Shown: positions 25,974 through 33,728 of the stretch, in pieces
Position numbering within the stretch: the stretch's first letter is position 1
Layout of the letters: the number at the start of each line of letters is the position of its first letter
Assembly: GCF_030540825.1 (NCBI RefSeq)
Contig: NZ_JAUOEO010000001.1
Span: forward strand, 2,453,001-2,517,000
Direction of reading: 5' to 3'
Length of the DNA: 64,000 bases
Origin: Flavivirga spongiicola
GTDB lineage: Bacteria > Bacteroidota > Bacteroidia > Flavobacteriales > Flavobacteriaceae
The notes under the pieces: model-generated
The model's input: the letters and a program-made list of their open reading frames with translations, nothing else
Database searches by the model: none
Told to the model about the DNA's origin: nothing
Translations under genes and position numbers: made by a program

Positions 25974-28709
25974 TTATTCAACTATAATTTTTCTAGTAGA
26001 TTTTTTAATGCCGTCACTTACATTTAGTATGTACATGCCAGACTGTACATTATTTAAGCTAATAATTTTATTAAAATGTCCTGTGCCTTTGTAGCTGTTT
26101 TTGAAAATAGTACGCCCTCTTAAATCATGAACATCTATATTAATTTTATTTGAGATTGATGCATTAAAATTAATTGTAAACTTACCTTTATTGGGGTTGG
26201 GAAATATTTTGAAATTTTCAAAACTAAATTCGTGAGTGCTAAGAGTAGCCTCTGTAGTAATACAGAATTCAACATACCAATCGTTAAAAGTACCTTGATC
26301 TCCGTTTTCTCCATCAGCAATAGTAAGCGTCCAGTTGCCAGAACTTCCTAAACCTTTAAATATATTTAATGAATTTTCAGGGGTGTAAGTTCCAGTAATA
26401 TTATTTCCACAAACTATGGTATTTGTATTATCCTCGAATGTAATATCAAAGTTTTCATATCCAGCACCAATAAAACAATTTTTATTCCATACAGCTGTAT
26501 TTGTGGTGGTGTTTGGATGAGTGAGAGTCACGGTTAAGTCGCTTATAAAAGAATGAGTAACATCTACATTTACTTTCACGCTGTTAACTGTTCCACTCGC
26601 AGGAACATTAATAATATTTGAAACTTGTTGATTATCTAAAATTGAAAGATTTAAATTAGAGTTTGAGCTAAATTGTTGATTACAAGTTGTAGTTATTGTA
26701 TACCCAATGGAGAAATCAGTAGAGTTTATAGCAAAGAATATATTTCCAACCGCCTCAACCATAATTCTAGAATATGGGGCAGAAACGCCTACGGGTAATG
26801 TTACGTCTTCTGTACCATCATTATTTGTGTTAGAGGACAATAGCGTAGGGTATGTTAATCCGCCATCTGTAGATAAACGAATGTTTACTAAAGAAGTGCT
26901 TATAGGAGCCAATGTTGTATTGGCTATGTCCCAAGTTATGGTTTGAGTACTATTAACCGGATAGCTAATTGATGACGTGTTTTGAGAGGTTACCAAAAAT
27001 GGACCACCACCAGTATTTGTAGTAACAACCATATTATCTGTTGCAGTTTGCCCGCCTCTTGTGTCATTATCCCTTACAGTTAATTGAAAATTAATAGCTC
27101 TACTAACCGAAGCTAATTTTTCCCAAGTTGTTGACCCTCCAGAAGATATTAAGTCTGATAATTTAGGAATATATCTAGAAGTATTAGAAGTGCCTTTAAA
27201 AGAACGAACTAAAGGACCTGTGAGACTGCTTTCAGAATAAGTAGCGCCATGTGATGTTGCTAAATCATACTGTTCCCAGGTATAAGTATGGGTACCCGTA
27301 CCATCAACATCAGTTGAAGCGCCAGTAAGTTTATAAGGTGTAGAAATAGGAATAGTGTAATTATTCCCTGCATCTGCAGTAGGAGTGGAGTTCCCCGTAC
27401 TAGTAGTTGTAACACATGTACTGCTATTTCCAGAATTTATATTTGCCCAAATCATTTGCAAACTTTTTTGATGAAAATAGTCATCACCATTAGCTTGTAC
27501 ATTACCTGGAGAGCATATACCAGCGTAACCCATAATAGTACTTCCACTACCAGGCTCATAAGAATTTGTTGAACTCCATTGACCCGAAGTACAGCTTCCA
27601 TTACTACTAGACCAAGTATGTGGTGCTCCAAATTGATGCCCCATTTCATGAGCAACAAATTCAATATCAAAAATGTCTCCTATTGGGTTTGCTAAACCTG
27701 TAACTCCTTTAGCTTTATTTGCGTCTACACATGGTGAGTTTAATATAGCCACACCGCCGCCGCCAGTACTAAAAACATGTCCTATATCGTAATTGCCAGC
27801 TCCTATAGCAGCATCAATTATAGATTGATTTTCATCAAGCATGTCCTCACCATCATTATTAGTATAACCATCAGGTTCGTTAAGAAAAATAATACTTGTA
27901 TTATCAATAAGGTTCATTGTAAGAGATAAATCGTTTTTAAAAATACCATTAACTCTATTCATGGTAACTACCATAGCAGCTAAAACAACTGCTTTTTTTT
28001 CGCTATCTGTAACTGGTGGTACAGGAGCAAGGTTAATATGATAGTTAGAATACTCAACAGTTGATGCTAATGCTAAATCGTAAGTTCTTAGTAAACCATC
28101 ATTTGCATTAATCATAGATGCTGCTTTTTCAGATAGATTTTCAGAGGCTGTTAAATCATCTATATAATGGCATATAAAATCCTTTTTTAAACCTTTTAAA
28201 TCTGTTTTTTTATAAACCTTATAGTTTGAATTTCCATAACTAATAGGGTCTATAAACTCTGTGCTTTTATCTGTAGATAATAGCATAGTATGAAGACCTT
28301 GAGGCGTAATACTTAATCTAATTTTACTTGAAGGGTTGCTAACACTCACACCTTCATATGTTCTTATTTCAGGATGTTTTAATTGGAAGCTAGGCTCCAT
28401 AATGGAAGCTTGTATAATTCTAAAAGCTTCGAAACCGCCTTCAGAATTCGGGAAATTTATAATAACATCAGACGTTGTTTTGCTTTTTGTTTTTGGAGAT
28501 TTAGTTAAAGCTTTTTTAAGATTATTGATATTTAATTGATAATAGTTGATTTTATCAGACCCTGCTTTTTGAGATGTCTTTTTCCCCTGATAAGCTTTTT
28601 CTTTAGACGTTTTAACCCAAATAGATTGTTGGTTTTGGGCGGTTATATTTTGTGTGAAAAAAAATAGAAAAACAAAAAAACTAGTAAAACTAGAGAAAGG
28701 CTGTTTCAT
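25974..28709 (-). CDS. Secreted reprolysin-like metalloprotease with P-domain and T9SS sorting tail
   Basis: From the ATG at 28709 the product has 911 residues with a signal peptide (MKQPFSSFTSFFVFLFFFTQ then NITAQ). An ATG at 28742 lies at or before the predicted transcription start and is less likely. The zinc site is HEMGHQFGAPHTW (H354, H358, H364; E355) with a Met-turn (GSTIMGYAG). Residues about 683-816 form a proprotein-convertase P-domain (NVDVTHSFISDLTVTLTHP, GNWTLTIADG, GTFNDWYVEFC). The final 75 residues are a type A T9SS sorting domain ending STRKIIVE. Propeptide, catalytic and sorting parts are homologous to the neighbour, while the middle modules differ. Confidence 0.92.
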   Translation of the reverse strand: MKQPFSSFTSFFVFLFFFTQNITAQNQQSIWVKTSKEKAYQGKKTSQKAGSDKINYYQLNINNLKKALTKSPKTKSKTTSDVIINFPNSEGGFEAFRIIQASIMEPSFQLKHPEIRTYEGVSVSNPSSKIRLSITPQGLHTMLLSTDKSTEFIDPISYGNSNYKVYKKTDLKGLKKDFICHYIDDLTASENLSEKAASMINANDGLLRTYDLALASTVEYSNYHINLAPVPPVTDSEKKAVVLAAMVVTMNRVNGIFKNDLSLTMNLIDNTSIIFLNEPDGYTNNDGEDMLDENQSIIDAAIGAGNYDIGHVFSTGGGGVAILNSPCVDANKAKGVTGLANPIGDIFDIEFVAHEMGHQFGAPHTWSSSNGSCTSGQWSSTNSYEPGSGSTIMGYAGICSPGNVQANGDDYFHQKSLQMIWANINSGNSSTCVTTTSTGNSTPTADAGNNYTIPISTPYKLTGASTDVDGTGTHTYTWEQYDLATSHGATYSESSLTGPLVRSFKGTSNTSRYIPKLSDLISSGGSTTWEKLASVSRAINFQLTVRDNDTRGGQTATDNMVVTTNTGGGPFLVTSQNTSSISYPVNSTQTITWDIANTTLAPISTSLVNIRLSTDGGLTYPTLLSSNTNNDGTEDVTLPVGVSAPYSRIMVEAVGNIFFAINSTDFSIGYTITTTCNQQFSSNSNLNLSILDNQQVSNIINVPASGTVNSVKVNVDVTHSFISDLTVTLTHPNTTTNTAVWNKNCFIGAGYENFDITFEDNTNTIVCGNNITGTYTPENSLNIFKGLGSSGNWTLTIADGENGDQGTFNDWYVEFCITTEATLSTHEFSFENFKIFPNPNKGKFTINFNASISNKINIDVHDLRGRTIFKNSYKGTGHFNKIISLNNVQSGMYILNVSDGIKKSTRKIIVE

Positions 28710-28742
28710 AAGGTTAAGTATTTTATTGGGGTAGGTCATCAA

Positions 28743-28773
28743 TAAAAATACATTTTATAGTTGTGAATGACAA
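28743..28773 (-). promoter_or_regulatory. Promoter of the P-domain metalloprotease gene
   Basis: On the minus strand a TTG (28773-28771), 20 bases, then TATTTTTA (28750-28743), one base off TAnnTTTG. It predicts initiation near 28736, which supports the ATG at 28709 rather than 28742. It lies back to back with the rightward promoter at 28778-28808. Confidence 0.55.
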
Positions 28774-28777
28774 AAAT

Positions 28778-28808
28778 TTGATGTTGTTTTTAAAATAATA
28801 TATCTTTG
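28778..28808 (+). promoter_or_regulatory. Promoter of the lipoprotein gene at 28812 (possibly leaderless)
   Basis: TTG (28778-28780), 20 bases, TATCTTTG (28801-28808): a full consensus match. The ATG is at 28812, three bases beyond the element, so transcription would start at or next to the start codon. Confidence 0.65.
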
Positions 28809-28811
28809 ATT

Positions 28812-29330
28812 ATGAGGTTTTTGAAATTAATAATTTTTATTTCAATCGTTTTATCATGTAAAATAAAAAGCGAAATGGCTTTGGGTAATAATCAAGAAAC
28901 CTATATTGAATATTGTCCAGAAGATGGTAGTTGTTCCTTTGAAGTAAAACAGAACGAACAGCTAATTTTAAAACATGATAATTTTGGTATGCTTTACCCT
29001 GAACTATTAACTGGAGATAAAGTAGTACTTAAATTTGAATACAAAAGAAATCAAGAAAAGGACGTTTACGACGGTAGCTATACGGAACAGGTGTTTATAG
29101 AGTTAGATCCAGATCAAATTGAATTAGAAAAAGAAAATCTTAAAGGTATTAAAATACTATTTGCACGTTTATGTTATTGTAAAGGGCAAACAGGATATTA
29201 TAGGGTAAAGGAAGGAAAGATCATTATAAAAAAGCTTCAGGATAAAACATATGAGATAGAACTAAAATTTAAAATTCATGATATCCCTCAAATTATAACT
29301 CAAATAAAGAAGGTTTTTAATTTGTTATAA
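28812..29330 (+). CDS. Putative lipoprotein of unknown function
   Basis: The 172-residue product starts MRFLKLIIFISIVLSCKIKS, with a lipobox (IVLSC) that puts the lipidated Cys at residue 16. The TTG at 28806 overlaps the -7 element and is not used. The mature part is beta-rich and charged, with a Cys-rich LCYCKG and paired Cys in YCPEDGSCSF. No family is recognised. It sits between the P-domain protease (divergent) and ribF, and its counterpart is missing at the 25788-25973 junction, so it was inserted here or lost there. Confidence 0.6.
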   Translation: MRFLKLIIFISIVLSCKIKSEMALGNNQETYIEYCPEDGSCSFEVKQNEQLILKHDNFGMLYPELLTGDKVVLKFEYKRNQEKDVYDGSYTEQVFIELDPDQIELEKENLKGIKILFARLCYCKGQTGYYRVKEGKIIIKKLQDKTYEIELKFKIHDIPQIITQIKKVFNLL

Positions 29331-29344
29331 CATAATAAGAATGT

Positions 29345-29374
29345 TTGTTAATATATGTTTTATGTCTAATTTTA
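29345..29374 (+). promoter_or_regulatory. Promoter of ribF
   Basis: TTG (29345-29347), 19 bases, TAATTTTA (29367-29374). Transcription would begin near 29380, just before the TTG start codon at 29390, which argues against any start further upstream. Confidence 0.5.
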
Positions 29375-29389
29375 CACAAAACTTTTAGG

Positions 29390-30322
29390 TTGAAAATTAG
29401 CAAGGCCCTTAGTATAGATTCTAAAACGAAAACTGTTGTAACCATTGGAACTTTTGATGGTGTTCATGTTGGACATCAAAAAATAGTTAAGCGTTTAATT
29501 TCTACAGGAAAAACAGACGGTTTAAAATCTGTAATTCTAACTTTTTTTCCGCATCCCCGGATGGTTTTACAAAAAGACTTTAATATAAAATTAATAAATA
29601 CTATTAACGAACGACGAGATATTTTAGACGGTTTAGGTCTAGATTATTTGGTTATTAAAGAATTTACTAAAGAATTTTCTCGACTTTCGGCTGAGGACTT
29701 TGTAAAACAAATCTTGGTTGATAAACTCAATGTAAAAAAGGTGATTATTGGTTATGATCATAGATTTGGGAGAAACAGAAATGCCAATATTGATGATTTA
29801 AAAAAATTTGGTGAGATTTACGGGTTTGAAGTGGAAGAAATATCGGCGCAAGATATAAATGATGTGGCAGTTAGTTCGACTAAAATTAGAAACGCTTTAA
29901 AAGAAGGTGATATTATTAAAGCCAATACTTTTTTAGGGTATCATTTTACCATAACAGGAATAGTAACAAAAGGTAAGGGATTAGGGAGGCAATTAAGTTT
30001 TCCAACGGCCAATATTAAAGTTGAAGAAGATTATAAATTAATACCTAAGCAGGGATCGTATATTGTAAGAGCTGTTATTGATAAAGTATCAATTTATGGT
30101 ATGATGAATATAGGTTTAAACCCAACTGTTAATGGTGAAAAGGAAACTATCGAAGTTCATTTTTTTAATTTTGATAATGATATTTATGGTGAAAACATTC
30201 AAATTGAATTATTAAACCGTATTCGTGATGAAGAAAAATTTAAATCGGTTGAAGCCTTGAAAATACAATTAAAAAAGGATAAAGAAACGGCACTTACCTA
30301 CATAGCAACACATCATGCTTAA
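29390..30322 (+). CDS. ribF: Bifunctional riboflavin kinase/FAD synthetase
   Basis: The enzyme converts riboflavin to FMN and FMN to FAD. The 310-residue product from the TTG at 29390 reads (M)KISKALSIDSKTKTVVTIGTF, the usual flavobacterial N-terminus. The nucleotidyltransferase domain has GTFDGVHVGHQ and FFPHP, then SSTKIRNAL; the kinase domain has GKGLGRQLSFPTANI and NIGLNPTVNG with VHFFNFD. It overlaps the next gene by eight bases. A decayed copy of its 5' end lies at 25788-25890, which supports this start by showing the homologous region begins there with an ATG. Confidence 0.95.
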   Translation: MKISKALSIDSKTKTVVTIGTFDGVHVGHQKIVKRLISTGKTDGLKSVILTFFPHPRMVLQKDFNIKLINTINERRDILDGLGLDYLVIKEFTKEFSRLSAEDFVKQILVDKLNVKKVIIGYDHRFGRNRNANIDDLKKFGEIYGFEVEEISAQDINDVAVSSTKIRNALKEGDIIKANTFLGYHFTITGIVTKGKGLGRQLSFPTANIKVEEDYKLIPKQGSYIVRAVIDKVSIYGMMNIGLNPTVNGEKETIEVHFFNFDNDIYGENIQIELLNRIRDEEKFKSVEALKIQLKKDKETALTYIATHHA

Positions 30323-31631
30323 TAAATGGTTATTTAAAAACATTGATAATTCGGCATTAATAGTTTTCCGGATTATTTTTGGACTACTTTGCTTTTTAGA
30401 ATCAGTTGGCGCCATTTTTACAGGCTGGGTAAAGAAAACGCTTGTAGAACCAGAATTCACCTTTTCTTTTATTGGGTTTGAGTGGTTACAACCATTTCCA
30501 GGAAATGCCATGTATTTCTATTATGTCATTATGGGCATATTTGCATTATTCATTATGATTGGTTACAAATATAGGCTGAGTGCCTTGTGTTTTGCCTTCA
30601 TGTGGGCTGCCACTTATTTAATGCAAAAATCATCCTATAATAACCACTATTACTTATTGATGCTTTTAAGTAGTATGATGGTGTTTCTTCCTGCACATAA
30701 ATATGCTTCAATAGATGTGAAATTAAATCCTAAAATAAAGAGTTTTTCAATGCCTCATTGGTGCCGCTTGATTATTGTATTTCAGCTTTTTATTGTGTAT
30801 ACCTATGCTTCCATTGCCAAACTGTATCCAGATTGGTTAGATACCAGTGTGATGGAAATACTTATGAAAAGTAAAGAACATTATATGTTGGTAGGCGACA
30901 TGCTTCAACAAAAATGGCTGCACTATATTTTAGCTTATGGAGGTATATTATTTGACGGTTTAATCGTTCCGTTATTATTATTTAAACCTACAAGAAAATA
31001 TGCTTTTATGTCTTCTATTTTCTTTCATTTGTTTAATTCGATCGTATTTCAAATAGGTATTTTTCCTTATTTGTCATTAGCATTTACCTTGTTCTTTTTT
31101 GAGCCTGAAATTATTCAAAAATTGTTTTTAAAAAAGAAGCCTATTTATAAGTCGGATGACGTTGCAATTCCAAAGTTTAAAAAACCATTATTAGTCCTGT
31201 TCTCTATTTATTTTTTAGTTCAAATAGGATTACCTCTAAGGCATCATTTTATTGAAGATGATGTACTTTGGACAGAAGAAGGGCATAGACTTTCTTGGCG
31301 TATGATGCTTAGATCGAAAAGTGGCAGAACGAACTATATAATTAAAAACAAAGACTCAGGTAAAAGTTTTACCGTTAATTTGAATGACTATTTAACGACT
31401 AAACAGCAGCGTTCTGCAAGTACAAAACCAGATGTTATATGGCAATTTGCACAACATTTAAAGCAAGAGTTTCAAAATAAAGGTCAAGAGATAGCGGTTT
31501 ATGTTGATTGTAAAATAAGTATCAATGGAAAACCTTATAAAACATTAATAAACCGAGAAGTAGATTTGACAAATGCTGAATGGAATGCGTTTAAGCATAA
31601 CAATTGGATTTTACCTTCAAAAGAGGATTAA
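30315..31631 (+). CDS. HTTM domain membrane protein (vitamin K-dependent gamma-carboxylase-like)
   Basis: The 438-residue protein has an N-terminal set of about eight membrane helices matching the HTTM domain: NSALIVFRIIFGLLCFLES, then GWVKKTLVEPEFTFSFIGFEWL, FMWAATYLMQKSSYNNHYYL, and VFQLFIVYTYASIAKLYPDW. The soluble C-terminal 130 residues follow the last helix. Eukaryotic relatives carboxylate glutamates; the bacterial members have no established substrate. It overlaps ribF by eight bases and is probably co-transcribed with it, which is the usual arrangement in flavobacteria. Confidence 0.85.
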   Translation: MLNKWLFKNIDNSALIVFRIIFGLLCFLESVGAIFTGWVKKTLVEPEFTFSFIGFEWLQPFPGNAMYFYYVIMGIFALFIMIGYKYRLSALCFAFMWAATYLMQKSSYNNHYYLLMLLSSMMVFLPAHKYASIDVKLNPKIKSFSMPHWCRLIIVFQLFIVYTYASIAKLYPDWLDTSVMEILMKSKEHYMLVGDMLQQKWLHYILAYGGILFDGLIVPLLLFKPTRKYAFMSSIFFHLFNSIVFQIGIFPYLSLAFTLFFFEPEIIQKLFLKKKPIYKSDDVAIPKFKKPLLVLFSIYFLVQIGLPLRHHFIEDDVLWTEEGHRLSWRMMLRSKSGRTNYIIKNKDSGKSFTVNLNDYLTTKQQRSASTKPDVIWQFAQHLKQEFQNKGQEIAVYVDCKISINGKPYKTLINREVDLTNAEWNAFKHNNWILPSKED

Positions 31632-31815
31632 TACCATTTGCATTTTGAATCTACTGCAATAAAACACCCTTTTTTCCTTTCTATTTCATTATAAAATGAA
31701 ACCGTAGACTAGACTATGCTTTATGCCCAGTCAAGCTGAGCACATGATTTTCTAATTTATATAAAGTAAAAAATCATCATTTTCTTTTACAGTAAATTCA
31801 AAGTGTAAATGGTAT
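31631..31815. repeat. ATACCATTT-ended palindromic intergenic element, copy 1
   Basis: The element begins ATACCATTTGCATTTTGAA and ends with the matching complement (TTCAAAGTGTAAATGGTAT), so the ends form an imperfect stem of about 35 bp. The inner part contains ACCGTAG...CTATGCTT, also present in copy 2 at 41449-41610. It fills most of the space between the HTTM gene and the serS promoter. It contains no coding frame and looks like a small non-autonomous repeat. Confidence 0.7.
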
Positions 31816-31834
31816 GAATATCTCAGTAATTTCC

Positions 31835-31842
31835 TAAATTTG
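31835..31842 (+). promoter_or_regulatory. -7 promoter element of serS
   Basis: TAAATTTG is an exact TAnnTTTG match 20 bases before the ATG. The -33 region falls on the end of the palindromic element, without a clear TTG. Confidence 0.5.
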
Positions 31843-31861
31843 TCGCTTAAATTTTCAAGAC

Positions 31862-33133
31862 ATGTTACAGGTTCCTTTTATTAGAGAAAATAAAGAGTTA
31901 GTCATTGAGCGATTAGCAAAAAGAAATATAGATGCTACTCAAATGGTAAATGAAGTTATTTCCTTTGATGAAGATAGAAGACGTATCCAAACAGAATTAG
32001 ATAATACCTTAGCAGAGTCTAATGCATTATCTAAAGAAATTGGGAACTTGTTCAAATCAGGGGAGGCTCAAAAAGCAAACCTTTTAAAAGAAAAAACAAC
32101 TCAATTAAGAGAAACATCAAAAGAACTTACCGAGGCACTTAATAATAAATCTGATGCGTTAAAGGAATTACTCTATAAAATTCCTAACGTACCAAATGAG
32201 ATTGTGCCTTCAGGGAATTCAGATGAAGATAATCTAGAGGTTTTTAAAGAAGGAGATATTCCTGTTTTACACGAAGGTGCTTTGCCACATTGGGAACTCG
32301 CAAAGAAATACGATATTATAGATTTTGAACTTGGAAATAAAATTGCAGGTGCAGGGTTTCCTGTTTATAAAGGTAAAGGAGCGAGATTACAGCGTGCATT
32401 AATTGCTTATTTTTTAGATAAAAATACAGCAGCAGGTTATACCGAATATCAATTACCACATTTAGTCAACGAAGCGTCTGGTTTTGGTACAGGACAGCTG
32501 CCAGATAAAGAGGGGCAGATGTATCATGTAACCGAAGATAATTTGTATTTAATACCGACAGCAGAAGTACCTGGAACCAATATTTTTAGAGACGTGGTTT
32601 TAAATGAAAGTGATTTACCTATTGGTATTACGGGGTATACACCATGTTTTCGTCGTGAGGCAGGAAGTTATGGTGCACATGTTAGAGGTTTGAATAGATT
32701 ACATCAATTTGATAAAGTTGAAATATTACGAGTGGAGCATCCAAGTAAATCTTACGATGCTCTGGAAGGTATGGTAAATCATGTGAAGACTATTCTTCAA
32801 GAATTAAAACTACCATATAGGATTTTAAGACTTTGCGGAGGAGATTTAGGGTTTACATCAGCATTAACATACGATTTCGAAGTATTTTCTACAGCACAAG
32901 ACAGGTGGTTAGAAATTTCTTCTGTGTCTAATTTTGAGACCTTTCAAGCCAACCGATTAAAATTACGTTTTAAAAATAGTAATGGTAAAAACGAATTAGC
33001 ACATACGTTAAATGGAAGCTCGTTAGCACTGCCTAGAGTACTTGCTGGAATTTTAGAAAATTACCAAACTAAAGACGGTATTGTGATACCAGAAGTACTT
33101 CAATCTTACACGGGGTTTAGTATTATTGATTAA
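31862..33133 (+). CDS. serS: Serine--tRNA ligase
   Basis: The 423-residue class II synthetase charges tRNA-Ser. The N-terminal coiled-coil arm (about 30-110) binds the long variable arm. The catalytic part shows motif 2 (TPCFRREAGSYGAHVRGLNR then LHQFDKVE) and motif 3 (NGSSLALPRVLAGILENYQ), with LTYDFEVF and W-L-E-I-S-S-V-S-N between. Length is normal. An imperfect hairpin at 33197-33241 follows. Confidence 0.97.
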   Translation: MLQVPFIRENKELVIERLAKRNIDATQMVNEVISFDEDRRRIQTELDNTLAESNALSKEIGNLFKSGEAQKANLLKEKTTQLRETSKELTEALNNKSDALKELLYKIPNVPNEIVPSGNSDEDNLEVFKEGDIPVLHEGALPHWELAKKYDIIDFELGNKIAGAGFPVYKGKGARLQRALIAYFLDKNTAAGYTEYQLPHLVNEASGFGTGQLPDKEGQMYHVTEDNLYLIPTAEVPGTNIFRDVVLNESDLPIGITGYTPCFRREAGSYGAHVRGLNRLHQFDKVEILRVEHPSKSYDALEGMVNHVKTILQELKLPYRILRLCGGDLGFTSALTYDFEVFSTAQDRWLEISSVSNFETFQANRLKLRFKNSNGKNELAHTLNGSSLALPRVLAGILENYQTKDGIVIPEVLQSYTGFSIID

Positions 33134-33196
33134 ATATTGTTTAAAAAACACAAAAAAAGACTACAAAGACCTGTGAATGCGTAAGTTTTTTGCACC

Positions 33197-33241
33197 AATA
33201 ATCGATTAAATGCAAGTTTGACATGCCGTTTAACGATTATT
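33197..33241 (+). terminator. Probable terminator of serS
   Basis: AATAATCGATTAAATGCA (33197-33214) pairs imperfectly with TGCCGTTTAACGATTATT (33224-33241), and a run of T follows. One bulge and two mismatches weaken the stem. Confidence 0.5.
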
Positions 33242-33313
33242 TTTTAATTCTTTTTGTAAAAAGGTATATATTTTAGATGTTAGCTAGACCAAACCTAACA
33301 AACCTACCCGACC

Positions 33314-33436
33314 ATGAAAAACCTTAAACGTATTATAATCTTAATTACATTAATCTTTTTTGCAAGCAAAGTTTTATTTTCAGATTTCGAAATTTCAAAA
33401 TCTGAAAATGAAGTTACAACAGTGATGAATAAATAG
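33314..33436 (+). CDS. Candidate 40-residue secreted or membrane peptide
   Basis: An ATG at 33314 opens a 40-codon frame: MKNLKRIIILITLIFFASKV at the N-terminus, then an acidic tail ending VTTVMNK. The start Lys/Arg plus hydrophobic run reads as a signal sequence or single membrane span. The 595-base gap between serS and the TPR gene holds nothing else coding, and a strong terminator lies about 100 bases downstream, which supports a separate small transcript. No family is recognised; a non-coding RNA is an alternative. Confidence 0.45.
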   Translation: MKNLKRIIILITLIFFASKVLFSDFEISKSENEVTTVMNK

Positions 33437-33534
33437 ACAGCTATTTATTTCATTTATAAAACTGTCCCCAATCATATATTACATCGTTTTTAATATTAAC
33501 AATAGTTAATGGAACATTTATTTTGGTTGGTTTG

Positions 33535-33563
33535 TGCCCGAATTTTTATTCGGGCATTTTTTT
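33535..33563 (+). terminator. Rho-independent terminator
   Basis: TGCCCGAA (33535-33542) pairs perfectly with TTCGGGCA (33549-33556) over a six-base loop and is followed by seven T. It ends the transcript of the 40-residue peptide region. From 33564 to 33728 I see only AT-rich sequence upstream of the TPR gene. Confidence 0.8.
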
Positions 33564-33728
33564 GGCGAAACTCTATTTTGAAAAGTTTTTAAAACGCATT
33601 CAAAATAGTAAGTTGAGCTAATCCCGCTTCATAGCTGGATCCCATTATCTTTCTTGGTAGTTTTAGTGTATCTTTAAAAATTCATAAATATTACAATATC
33701 TACATATTACATTTCTTATATTTACGAT

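Noticed and set aside
25846..26094. Plus-strand frame of 82 codons at the duplication scar and protease 3' end
   Set aside because: It runs antisense into the conserved sorting tail of the P-domain protease and reads remnants in the wrong frame.
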